From the NCBI RefSeq assembly GCF_016725325.1, contig NZ_CP068083.1, positions 3,410,001-3,474,000 on the forward strand: 64,000 nucleotides of DNA. Direction: 5' to 3'. The notes below the pieces were generated by a model. That model had not been told where the DNA came from. It saw only the letters and a list, made by a program, of their open reading frames with translations, and did not search any database. This document shows positions 55,407 through 64,000 of this stretch, one piece after another. The DNA is from Sphingobacterium spiritivorum (GTDB taxonomy: Bacteria; Bacteroidota; Bacteroidia; Sphingobacteriales; Sphingobacteriaceae). Every line of letters begins with the position of its first letter. Position 1 is the stretch's first letter. The translations under genes were made by a program, and so were the position numbers.

Positions 55407-56954
55407 ATGTTAAGAAAAATGAAAATTAAATATTCTAAAAAGCGTTTTCTGACCACATGTATGTTGGGTGCAGTAATGACCATCGTAAGTGTTGGTTGTA
55501 ATAAAATGCTGGATATCGAGTCTCAACATATTGTTGATGAAGAGAATAAGTGGAAAGATATTAATGATGCACGAGGGTCGATGCTGGGTGTATATGGCTT
55601 ACTGCGCAGCGCTTTGGCAGAGAACAATTCACAGTGGATGTATGGAGAGTTGAGAAATGGAGATTTTACTTCATTAGGCAAACGCGATCTGCAGGTGATT
55701 ATTAACGGTGAATTGAATTCATCTTATGCTTTAGTTCAGAAACTGAGTAACTGGCGTAAATTTTATGCTGTTATCAATGCTGCCAATCTGTTTATAGAAA
55801 AATCTCCGGAGATCATTAACAACGATAAGCAATACACAGCCTTAAACAATAAAATTGATGTTGCACAGATGCGTGTTATAAAAGGGTTCTGTTATTACTT
55901 ACTGGCACGGACCTGGGGCGATGTGCCGATCTGGGATAAGTCATATGAAGGCAGTTTTCCAAAGGTAAAGCAATCGACGGAGAAGGAAGTATTGGCATAT
56001 GCCGAGAAAGAACTGAAAGCCGCTGCAGAAATTCTTCCTTTTCAATATGGTTCACGATTCGATGAGATCTATCCAACTGAAAAATATATGGGCTTTGATC
56101 AGACCAAATGGAATGGTGTCTTGTTCAATAGAGTATCTGCGAATGCTATTCTTGCACATGTGGCTGCCTGGAGTGGCAACTATCTGGAAGCTTCAGTATA
56201 TGCCGATTATGTATTGAAAAATGCAAATAAAGCAGGTGCTGCGTATGTGGAATCTTCTTTTTTAACATCTGAAAAAGGATTTTTCAGCAATTCTAACTCT
56301 TCTCAATTAGTCGCCTTGCCTTTTTCATGGACGGCAAGTGAGGCTTCATTTGAAGGGCATTTAGAACAACTTACGTTGGCTACGCCATTAGTTTCTAAAC
56401 CTGTTGCGGATATTTATATACCTGCAGACCAAATCATCCAGATTTTTCACGAAGCAGGGGATGTACGTTTCAGCATCAATAGTGCGGGAACGGTACAGAC
56501 AACTTATTTTACAGATTTCGGAGGAGTGAGACCTGTATTCAGTAAAATCAAAGTGATCCGCGAAGGGGTTTCCGGAACGGATGGTTCCCTTCCGCTATTC
56601 AGTTCGGCTATTGTATTTACACGTATGGAAGAGATTGCTCTTCTTCGTGCAGAAGCCCTGGCTGTACTGGGACAGCGTGAACTGGCTAAAAATATACTGG
56701 ATCAGATAAGAAAGAGCCGTGGTCTTTCGGAGTCTTCTTCTGCTACCGATCTGATAGATGAAATTTTTGCCGAACGTCGTCGCGAACTATTGGGCGAGGG
56801 ATGGAGATGGTACGATCTGGTTCGCTACAAAAAGATAAAAAGAAACGATGCAGCCTTTAATATCCTTATCGATCAAAAAGGAATTTTCTGGCCGATTGCA
56901 TCTGAAGTATTATCAAATAATTCTGAATTAGTACAAAATCCTTATTGGAAATAA
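55407..56954 (+). CDS. SusD/RagB-family surface lipoprotein (first copy)
   Basis: A 515-aa partner of the preceding SusC-like barrel, a surface binding lid with a lipobox (VGC, Cys31). It has the SusD helical pattern: LGVYGLLRSAL near the N-terminus, MRVIKGFCYYLLARTWGDVPIW and the ALLRAEALAVLG segment. The C-terminal FAERRRELLGEGWRWYDLVRYKK is the SusD signature. Starts at 55407 and 55419 are both possible; 55407 gives a 10-bp gap after susC. Confidence 0.93.
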   Translation: MLRKMKIKYSKKRFLTTCMLGAVMTIVSVGCNKMLDIESQHIVDEENKWKDINDARGSMLGVYGLLRSALAENNSQWMYGELRNGDFTSLGKRDLQVIINGELNSSYALVQKLSNWRKFYAVINAANLFIEKSPEIINNDKQYTALNNKIDVAQMRVIKGFCYYLLARTWGDVPIWDKSYEGSFPKVKQSTEKEVLAYAEKELKAAAEILPFQYGSRFDEIYPTEKYMGFDQTKWNGVLFNRVSANAILAHVAAWSGNYLEASVYADYVLKNANKAGAAYVESSFLTSEKGFFSNSNSSQLVALPFSWTASEASFEGHLEQLTLATPLVSKPVADIYIPADQIIQIFHEAGDVRFSINSAGTVQTTYFTDFGGVRPVFSKIKVIREGVSGTDGSLPLFSSAIVFTRMEEIALLRAEALAVLGQRELAKNILDQIRKSRGLSESSSATDLIDEIFAERRRELLGEGWRWYDLVRYKKIKRNDAAFNILIDQKGIFWPIASEVLSNNSELVQNPYWK

Positions 56955-56965
56955 CCTCCTGAATT

Positions 56966-57622
56966 ATGAAACAACAATCTATACTATTCGTCATTATGCT
57001 ACTTGTCACTGCTTCCTTATGGAGCTGTGCCAAGACAGATGGCTATTATGACTATGAAAATAAGGAGAATATCTTCACAGGAAATACGATTGAATATTTT
57101 CAGTCTAAACCTCAGGTGTATGATTCTTTATTGACTGTGCTGAATAAATTTCCGGCATTAAGAGATTCTATTGCAACGACGGCAACCACCATTTTTGCAC
57201 CGACCAATTCTTCTTTCCACTCTGCTATCACCAATCTTAATCTGGTTAGGAAAACACAAAATAAACCTTTGTTATATATCCGTGATCTGGATCCTGTACA
57301 ATTGGATACCCTGATCAGCAAGTATATTTCCAAAGATCTGGTGACTACTGATTCTATGCTTTTCGTAGACGGGCTTTTTATCAATGCCCGATACAATCAG
57401 GATATGCATGCTCAACGGATTAAACAAGAGTCTTCAGGATTTGTAGGAGGTGGATTGGTAACAGTGTATTACAGTGATACCAAAGGTTCCAATTTTCAGA
57501 GCCAGTGGACCCGCACAACAACGCAAGCTGTAAATATCAAGACTTCAAATGGAGTAGTTCATATTCTGAATAACGGACATGAGTTTGGTTTTGGTGAATT
57601 CCTGACACGTTTTAATAAGTAA
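56966..57622 (+). CDS. fasciclin-domain lipoprotein
   Basis: A 218-aa lipoprotein (lipobox WSC) with one FAS1 (fasciclin) domain: TTIFAPTNSSFHSAITNL and the C-terminal VNIKTSNGVVHILNNGHEF. FAS1 domains mediate adhesion or ligand binding. Its place between susD and the second unit suggests a surface accessory protein for uptake. It lies 11 bp after susD, so co-transcribed. Confidence 0.9.
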   Translation: MKQQSILFVIMLLVTASLWSCAKTDGYYDYENKENIFTGNTIEYFQSKPQVYDSLLTVLNKFPALRDSIATTATTIFAPTNSSFHSAITNLNLVRKTQNKPLLYIRDLDPVQLDTLISKYISKDLVTTDSMLFVDGLFINARYNQDMHAQRIKQESSGFVGGGLVTVYYSDTKGSNFQSQWTRTTTQAVNIKTSNGVVHILNNGHEFGFGEFLTRFNK

Positions 57623-57629
57623 TCAAATT

Positions 57630-58628
57630 ATGAAGAGAATATATATCAATTCAATTGCGATAGTCATTTTGTCTGCTATTGTGTGTATTGGATGTAAGAA
57701 AAATTTTCCTGAAGATCTGGATGCTTTCAGTCTGGATATGAATTTTACAAGTACCGAATATAAGCCGGTATTAGGCAGAACAACCTATTTCTCGGGCAAC
57801 TTTAACCCTGGGCAGACTACTTTGCCTCTTACGTTCCGCATTTCTGCAGTACGTACACATGAAGGTAAAGCGGCTCCTGAATTGCAAAAATTATTTCCGG
57901 TTTCTGTGTGGAAAGACCGCTATACCGGAGAGGAAACATCGCTGGAGCAAATCAATGCTAAACGGGAAACGGTAATGCGTCCGCTATGGGAGATCGGAGA
58001 ACACTCCGGTAATTTTATTATGCACTCTTATGCTAATTCGAATATCCTGAAAACATTTCCGGATTCAGGTTACCTGTTTGATGTAGAGGTAAGCAGCAAC
58101 GGCGGAAAGCGTTTTTTCAGAGATTTGAAATTAATGCCGGAAATGGAGCGCTCTTATGAGCCTTATAATGACAACGGATCTGTATCTCCTATGATGACAA
58201 TCGGTGTGAGAGGCGACTCTACCCGTACGCTGATGGCGGGTTCGGATATCAAAGTATGGTTTAATAAAGTGGGGGAAGGAAATTCACTAACCTTTAAATT
58301 TCTTGATCCGGATCTTAAACCAATCAAGCTTTCCAAGTTTAATACGACGAAATGGGAGGAACTGGTACACGGTTTCAATATGACATTTGCATCAGATTCT
58401 TCTTCTGTTCGCTATGATGTTGCCTACCCGATTCCTCTGGTTCCGACGATCAATACTAAATATAACAACGGAGCTCTTGCACGATCTATGTTCAGTTATA
58501 CCAGAACAGCCTTTGGAGGTATGCGTGAAATATCAATTATCGGGATGAACTATACTATACTGGAAAAAGGAGATTGGGAAATGATTTATTATTTCTCCAA
58601 TGAGGCTCCATTATTTGATAACGATTAA
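57630..58628 (+). CDS. uncharacterised lipoprotein of the SusCD locus (DUF5007-like)
   Basis: A 332-aa lipoprotein (lipobox IGC). The mature sequence has Ig-like beta strands and conserved-looking RPLWEIGEHSGNF and MIYYFSNEAP segments. It is tentatively of the DUF5007 type seen in Bacteroidota uptake loci. It lies 7 bp after the fasciclin gene and 5 bp before the second susC, so it belongs to the operon. Function unknown, likely surface-exposed. Confidence 0.7.
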   Translation: MKRIYINSIAIVILSAIVCIGCKKNFPEDLDAFSLDMNFTSTEYKPVLGRTTYFSGNFNPGQTTLPLTFRISAVRTHEGKAAPELQKLFPVSVWKDRYTGEETSLEQINAKRETVMRPLWEIGEHSGNFIMHSYANSNILKTFPDSGYLFDVEVSSNGGKRFFRDLKLMPEMERSYEPYNDNGSVSPMMTIGVRGDSTRTLMAGSDIKVWFNKVGEGNSLTFKFLDPDLKPIKLSKFNTTKWEELVHGFNMTFASDSSSVRYDVAYPIPLVPTINTKYNNGALARSMFSYTRTAFGGMREISIIGMNYTILEKGDWEMIYYFSNEAPLFDND

Positions 58629-58633
58629 CAGCC

Positions 58634-61600
58634 ATGCGTATTATTATGAAAAGATTTATACTATTAAGTTTGATTTTTATGTTATCCGGGCTGCTGTATG
58701 GACAACAGACAATATCAGTTTCGGGATTTGTCCAGGATCAGAGTTCGCGTATCGGAATGGGGGATGTAACCATACGCTCTACCAAATTGAAACGTGCACT
58801 GGGGTCTACGGACAGAAAAGGACTTTTTAAGATCCAGGCACCTGTAGATGATATTTTAATTTTTACCAGTACAGGTTTCAAAACTGTCACAGAAAATCTG
58901 GCCGGAAAGAAAGCTTTTGTTTTTACTATTTACATGGAAAAGCAAGAGAATGAATTGGATGAAGTAGTGGTACAAGGTTATCAGCAACGTAAGCGTGAAA
59001 CCCTTACAGGTGCATCTGTGACTATATCCGGTAAAGATCTGCAAGATAATCCGGTATCTAACGTGACAGAGTTACTTCAGGGTAAGGTTGCGGGTATGAA
59101 CGTACAGATGACGACAGGACAGCCGGGAGTCAGAGCCTCCGTACTGATCCGTGGTCTGAATAGTATTTCATCCACAGGAACTGGATCGGATGCATTCCTT
59201 ACACCTACTTCTCCGCTTTATATCGTGGATGGTGTGCCTGTAGATGATAACACTGATTTTCAATATGGATTCAACAGCGGAGGTACTGGTATCAGTCCGA
59301 TTTCGTTGATTCCACCAGAAGATATCGAATCGATGGATATTCTGAAAGATGCTGCTGCTACAGCGTTGTACGGTTCCAGAGGTGCATATGGGGTTATCCG
59401 TATTACCACCAAAAGAGGACGCTCCAAAATTCCGATTATTCAATATACAACAAACCAGTTTTTCAGTGTTCCTCCGCAGTTAAGATCTGTATTGGGAGGT
59501 AAAGATGAACGTCTAATCCGTATCAATCAGGTGTTGGAAAATGACGTGGATTATTATACCGGAAGGGATAAAATCTATGACAATCAGATTCTTTCGGATA
59601 GTTTGAACCCATATTTCAATAACTCCACCAACTGGCAGAAAGTATTTTACAAGCCTACTTATAACCAGACGCATAATGTGAATGCTTCAGGAGGGGATGA
59701 GAACTTCAATTATAAGATCAATGGTCAGTATTACAATGAAAAGGGTATTATTCAGAATACAGGATTCAGTCGCTATACCTTAAGTATGAACTCTGAGTAC
59801 AGACAATCTGATCGTTTCAGACTCTTTGTAAATATGTCCGGTAATATTGGAGAGCAACAGACCGGAAGTGGAAACTCTGTGACACAAGGTGGTGTGGCGA
59901 AAGCTTCTTCAGCTTCTTCATTGCTGCCCGCGCCTAGTTCTTCTATTGTAGGAGGAGGATTGGTATCTGCACTGGAAGGACGAAATGATAACCGGACTAC
60001 AGATGTCAAGGCGAATGTGGATCTGGAATACGAAGTTTTCAAAGGCATGAGAGCTAAGAACTCTTTCAGTTATAACTATATCACGTATCGTACGGATAAT
60101 TTTACTCCAGCTATTGCTAATAATAATATCTCTCAGAATTATAACTACGATGCACAGCGTAACTCGATGTATAATCTCTTTCAATTGTCTTACCTGAAAG
60201 CTTTCGGTGCAGAAGAGAAACACCTCATCAATACCTATGTGTTTAATGAGTTGAATCTTAACAGTTTCAAAGCTAAGGCACAACGGAAATCCGGGTATCC
60301 CAACGATCAGCTGGAAGGCCCTTTTGGATTTGATGCCGGTAGTGCTGTGGGTGGTGTGCTGAACAATCTGGCAGATGTACGCTCGGCGGGTTTTGCAGGA
60401 GCATTCAGTTATCAGTATGATTCCAAATATATTATCGACTTTACTTACCGTCTGGATAAATCTTCCTCTGTAGGTCCGGATGTACCATGGGTCAAGAATC
60501 CATCAATCTCCGCTCGCTGGAATATGGCGAAGGAACCTTTTATGGATGTTTTTACAGACAAGTGGTTAGACTATCTTTCATTCAGAGGAGGATGGGGTAA
60601 GAATATTACACCTACGGGAACTGTATTTGATGCAAACGGAAGATACATTTTCACAGGAGCTTTCAACAATAATCCTACTATCGGTTTCAACTGGAATCAG
60701 ATGCCCAATAGTAAGTTAGTTCCTTCTACCACTACTTCTTCAAGTTTGGCGATAGAAGCTGGATTCCTGAAAAACAGAATCACCACGATCCAGGAGTTCT
60801 ATTACAAACAGGTAGACGATCAGTTATGGTCCAGAAATCTGGCCGATCATAATGGTTTTACATCTTTACAATCTAATGAAGTCAGTTTTGTAAACTACGG
60901 ATATGAGTTCACGTTCATGTTCAGACCTTTATCAAATCAAAGTAAAGTGAACTGGAGTATCAGTCTCAATGGAGCAATCAATAATGAAGTATTGACCCGT
61001 CTGCCTGATAATAGCCGTGAATATCTGAAGTATGATGCAAATAATAAACTTCATACGCTTTACCGTCTGGGTCGCAATACGATGTCACATGTATTGTTTG
61101 ATTACCGAGGAACATTTGCTACAGATGCTGCGGTACCGGTCAATCCGGCTACGGGTGAACCTTATAAAATGATCAAAGACGGAGCTGTTTATTATTTCCA
61201 GGCCGGAGATCCATACTGGACTGATCTTAACGGTGATTATATTCTGGATGAGAATGATTTGGTGACGGTCGGAAATTCACAACCAAAGGTCATCGGAGGT
61301 TTGTCCACATTCGCACAGTATAAAGGAATCAGCTTGTCTATCAATACCTCTTTTACTTTGAAGCGTGATATCATTAATGAAGCTCTGGCAAATCAGATGA
61401 ACTCTTATGGTAACCCGTTGATGGGAGGTACAAATGGTATTGAAAAATCAACTTTACTACCTCTTGAAAAATATAATTTCTGGCTTAATAACGGTGATAT
61501 AAGTGCGTATCCGAATCCGTATGGATTTACACGTCAGGGAATTATTACTCCGTTTCGTGCTAATCAGACTTTATTTATGGAGGACGGATCTTACTGGAAG

Positions 61601-61816
61601 ATTAATAGTGTGACACTTTCCTATACGTTCCCGAGAGAAAAAACACAACGTTATAAAATATCCTCTCTGCGGGTGTACGGAACAGCAAATAACGTATACA
61701 CTTTTAGTAATTATTCAGGACCCAACCCGGAGAACGTGACGGATATGGGCTATGACAGAACAGACGGTTACCCGAATAAAAGAACATATACGCTGGGATT
61801 AAATGTACAGTTTTAA
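58634..61816 (+). CDS. SusC/RagA-family TonB-dependent transporter (second copy)
   Basis: A 1060-aa outer-membrane importer with the full SusC order: signal peptide (LYGQQ), CarboxypepD-regulatory-like domain (about 25-110), TonB-box-like DEVVVQGYQQ at about 114-122, plug (LLQGKVAGMNVQ, YIVDGVPVDDN, ILKDAAATALYGSRGAYGVI) and barrel ending GLNVQF. It differs from the first copy in sequence and length, so it is a separate importer and not a recent duplicate. The following susD starts 1 bp later. Confidence 0.96.
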   Translation: MRIIMKRFILLSLIFMLSGLLYGQQTISVSGFVQDQSSRIGMGDVTIRSTKLKRALGSTDRKGLFKIQAPVDDILIFTSTGFKTVTENLAGKKAFVFTIYMEKQENELDEVVVQGYQQRKRETLTGASVTISGKDLQDNPVSNVTELLQGKVAGMNVQMTTGQPGVRASVLIRGLNSISSTGTGSDAFLTPTSPLYIVDGVPVDDNTDFQYGFNSGGTGISPISLIPPEDIESMDILKDAAATALYGSRGAYGVIRITTKRGRSKIPIIQYTTNQFFSVPPQLRSVLGGKDERLIRINQVLENDVDYYTGRDKIYDNQILSDSLNPYFNNSTNWQKVFYKPTYNQTHNVNASGGDENFNYKINGQYYNEKGIIQNTGFSRYTLSMNSEYRQSDRFRLFVNMSGNIGEQQTGSGNSVTQGGVAKASSASSLLPAPSSSIVGGGLVSALEGRNDNRTTDVKANVDLEYEVFKGMRAKNSFSYNYITYRTDNFTPAIANNNISQNYNYDAQRNSMYNLFQLSYLKAFGAEEKHLINTYVFNELNLNSFKAKAQRKSGYPNDQLEGPFGFDAGSAVGGVLNNLADVRSAGFAGAFSYQYDSKYIIDFTYRLDKSSSVGPDVPWVKNPSISARWNMAKEPFMDVFTDKWLDYLSFRGGWGKNITPTGTVFDANGRYIFTGAFNNNPTIGFNWNQMPNSKLVPSTTTSSSLAIEAGFLKNRITTIQEFYYKQVDDQLWSRNLADHNGFTSLQSNEVSFVNYGYEFTFMFRPLSNQSKVNWSISLNGAINNEVLTRLPDNSREYLKYDANNKLHTLYRLGRNTMSHVLFDYRGTFATDAAVPVNPATGEPYKMIKDGAVYYFQAGDPYWTDLNGDYILDENDLVTVGNSQPKVIGGLSTFAQYKGISLSINTSFTLKRDIINEALANQMNSYGNPLMGGTNGIEKSTLLPLEKYNFWLNNGDISAYPNPYGFTRQGIITPFRANQTLFMEDGSYWKINSVTLSYTFPREKTQRYKISSLRVYGTANNVYTFSNYSGPNPENVTDMGYDRTDGYPNKRTYTLGLNVQF

Positions 61817-61817
61817 G

Positions 61818-63422
61818 ATGAAAAATTTGTCAAAGATGAAAGGGAAAAGAATTGCTAAATATATAGTTATCGTAGCGGTAACAATAAGCTTTTTGGGATG
61901 TAAAAAATTCCTCAATGTCGAACCGATTGACAGCCTTTCCGGAAATAACTTCTGGAAAGATCAGAATGACGCAGAGACTTTTACCAGAGAGGTATATCGT
62001 CTGTTCCGGGTAGGGGTAGGAATAGATCGTCCTTTGGTACTGATGGGTGATCTGCGTAATGCTCCGGTACTGAAAACGGAAACATATCCGAATAGAAATG
62101 ATATCCGTATCATTTCAAGAGGAAGTATTAAAGAACTGGTGAGTACAATCCGTCCTACACCGGGTACCGATGCTGAACGCTTCTGGACGTATAATGTAGA
62201 GTGGGATAAGATCGCAGATTGGAAACCGGTTTATAAAGTAATACAATCCGCCAATATCCTGTACACCTTAGTGCCAAAAGTAGCGGAGAATGATCCTTCT
62301 TTCACACCTGCACAAGTGCGTAAATATCAGGCTGAAGCTGTTTTTATGCGCAGTATGTCTTACTTCGTATTGCTCAGATTGTTCGGAAATGTACCGTATT
62401 ATACGGATGCATACAATCAGGATCCTCTGCCTCGTATGGATCACAGAGAAGTAGCCAGAAAGTGTATTGAAGATCTGGAGAAAGTAAAAGATGATCTTCC
62501 ATGGACATATGACGATCCGGCTAATCGGGGGGTAAGGGCCATGAAAGGATCTGCTTTGACGTTGATGATGCACCTGAATATGTGGTTAGCCTGGTTTGAT
62601 AAACCAAATGCGAATCAATACTACTCACAGGTAGACCGTCTTGGCGATGAACTGAGACTGGAGAATAATGGTGCATATGAATTGCTTCCAATCGAGCGGG
62701 TAGCAGAGATTTTCAATGGTCGTTCTAAAGAAGGATTATTTGAAATTCCGAATAACGTAAACTATGGTGAATCGTATGGTAGTCTTCGTAAGACCTATTT
62801 CGCACACGTACTTCATGCACCTTATTTCATTCTGAATGCAACGACAACTGACAAGAGTGAGTTAGCATATGAATCTTCATATATGAAAACTTTATACCCT
62901 GAAGGAGAGTCCGATGGAAGGATACAGAGTTGGTTTACAGATAAACAGGGTAATAATTTTATGTTTTCCGGCAATGGTAATTTTACCTTTTTCAAATTCT
63001 TCAATTTAGCCCTCGGATCTGGTAATACGGCTCAGTCTATTGGTAATTATCAGGTTATGTTTCGCTATGCAGACGCAATTCTGTTACAGGCAGAGGCTCT
63101 GGCTGCAATGGGCGGTAACGACGATAAGGCCACTATGCTGCTTAACCTGATTCGTTCCCGTGCTAAAGCGGGTCTTTATCCGGAAGCTAATAACTATGAC
63201 AACAAACTTCAGGATGCTATTTACTGGGAGAGATGCAAGGAATTAATGGGAGAGGGACATTACTATTATGATCTGGTACGCACAGGCAAGTTGTATGATG
63301 CTGCATACTCATGGCATCCGATGGCTTACTCGGCTTATCTGCAGGAAGCCTGGACCTGGCCTATAGATCCTAAAGCGTTGGAAAACAATCCTTTTATGAC
63401 ATTAAATGAATACTGGAAATAA
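61818..63422 (+). CDS. SusD/RagB-family surface lipoprotein (second copy)
   Basis: A 534-aa SusD-like lipoprotein (lipobox LGC, Cys28) paired with the second SusC. The RagB/SusD features AVFMRSMSYFVLLRLFGNVPYYTDAY, ALLQAEALAAMGG-like and C-terminal WERCKELMGEGHYYYDLVRTGK are present. Start ATG 61818 gives a 1-bp gap and a normal signal; the frame opens at 61803 inside susC. Confidence 0.94.
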   Translation: MKNLSKMKGKRIAKYIVIVAVTISFLGCKKFLNVEPIDSLSGNNFWKDQNDAETFTREVYRLFRVGVGIDRPLVLMGDLRNAPVLKTETYPNRNDIRIISRGSIKELVSTIRPTPGTDAERFWTYNVEWDKIADWKPVYKVIQSANILYTLVPKVAENDPSFTPAQVRKYQAEAVFMRSMSYFVLLRLFGNVPYYTDAYNQDPLPRMDHREVARKCIEDLEKVKDDLPWTYDDPANRGVRAMKGSALTLMMHLNMWLAWFDKPNANQYYSQVDRLGDELRLENNGAYELLPIERVAEIFNGRSKEGLFEIPNNVNYGESYGSLRKTYFAHVLHAPYFILNATTTDKSELAYESSYMKTLYPEGESDGRIQSWFTDKQGNNFMFSGNGNFTFFKFFNLALGSGNTAQSIGNYQVMFRYADAILLQAEALAAMGGNDDKATMLLNLIRSRAKAGLYPEANNYDNKLQDAIYWERCKELMGEGHYYYDLVRTGKLYDAAYSWHPMAYSAYLQEAWTWPIDPKALENNPFMTLNEYWK

Positions 63423-63434
63423 GAGAAAGAGATA

Positions 63435-64000
63435 TGAAAAATTTACTATACATACTTACCGCACTGCTTGTATTAGCATCTTGTAATAAAGACGATTATT
63501 TTTCGGATTCAGGTGTACATGATCCTAAATTCAATGGAAACATGATGCAATATCTGGATTCAAAAGGTCAAAAACCACAGGATCCCTTTGATACGCTGAC
63601 ACAAATCATCCGCTATGCCGGGATGGAAGATAATTTTAAAAATGACAGGCTGACCTTTTTCGCTCCTCCCGATCCGACGATCCGTAAGGCACTGAACTAC
63701 CTGAATGTGGTTCTTTATCTAGGAGGACAGGATACCATCAAGAGTTATCAGGAAGTGAAACCGGTGGTCTGGAAATCTATCTTATCTGAATATATGATTA
63801 AAGGTGATTTTGGATTGAATGATTTTCGTCAGGTAGATACGACTGCATTGTACGCTTTCAGCGGGCAGATCTTCGAAACGTATAATGAAACTCAACCGAT
63901 CAATGTGGGAGCTGTATATCATGATCTCAATAACAATGGCGTTGTGATCAAATATGCAGGGCCAAGACAAATTTTACTTTCTTATGTGCCGGATTATTCC
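63435..64000 (+). CDS. fasciclin-like lipoprotein (partial, runs off the edge)
   Basis: The reading frame starts at ATG 63435 and stays open to the last base (188 codons seen). It has a signal peptide with lipobox LASC and a degenerate FAS1-like segment, LTFFAPPDPTIRKALNYLN, with the same position after susD as the gene at 56966. It is the fasciclin member of the second SusCD unit. Its end and any later genes lie outside the window. Confidence 0.85.

Noticed and set aside
1..64000. tRNA, rRNA or riboswitch genes
   Set aside because: No cloverleaf-like segment, rRNA sequence or known riboswitch core was recognised by eye; a covariance search would be needed to exclude them.

Overview
The window is an ordinary-looking chromosome segment of a Bacteroidota bacterium, most likely family Sphingobacteriaceae (Sphingobacterium or a close relative; genus is inference). 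The evidence is SusC/SusD pairs, many lipoproteins with a Cys right after the signal peptide, DUF4783 next to nadC, a DUF4905 protein, an ABC permease/M1 peptidase fusion, archaeal-type ProS, and repeated use of the Bacteroidota promoter box TAnnTTTG. No tRNA, rRNA, CRISPR array, prophage or complete insertion sequence was seen.

Layout. 1-8.4 kb: pyrF, guaA, a periplasmic-binding-like lipoprotein, an RsmB-like RNA methyltransferase, a universal stress protein, an SH3/NlpC-P60 peptidase, a lipoprotein and a TPR protein. 8.4-13 kb (minus): DUF72, an MFS exporter, a lipoprotein and gpmI. 13-16.5 kb (plus): DUF4783, nadC, plsY, an M48 peptidase lipoprotein and an ecotin-type protease inhibitor. 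16.5-17.4 kb: three copies of a 113-114 bp structured repeat bracketing a DUF559 endonuclease-like gene. 17.5-23.8 kb (minus): a tetR-tolC-acrA-acrB RND efflux operon with a palindromic operator at the tetR start. 23.8-28.8 kb: a candidate small RNA, an orphan lipoprotein, a SCO/cytochrome c/DUF4442 cluster, an MFS transporter and a tiny Cys-rich protein. 28.9-33.4 kb: an ABC ATPase and its permease/M1-peptidase partner. 33.5-40 kb: udk, a LysM protein, DUF4905, NfeD, a FadL/PorV-like barrel and a Gly/Ser/Arg-rich lipoprotein. 40.2-52 kb: proS, an epimerase-like protein, a Cys/Met transsulfuration enzyme, a TIGR02757 protein, an esterase, a GAPDH with a thioredoxin-like lipoprotein, an AI-2E-family permease, an acyl-ACP desaturase and sufS-sufE. 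52.4-64 kb: a nutrient-uptake locus with two SusC/SusD pairs, each followed by a fasciclin-like lipoprotein; it runs off the right edge.

Most genes are housekeeping. The parts worth a second look are the DUF559/repeat cluster, the tandem SusCD-fasciclin locus with no carbohydrate enzyme in view, the short-RNA candidate at 24.0 kb, a 29-bp perfect inverted repeat at 6.5 kb, a MITE-like element that also looks like a terminator at 43.8 kb, and seven genes whose promoter -7 box lies only 3-8 nt before the start codon, which points to leaderless mRNAs.

Start codons were chosen by family length, signal peptide and promoter position, so several differ from the longest reading frame. No database search was run; family names rest on recognised motifs.
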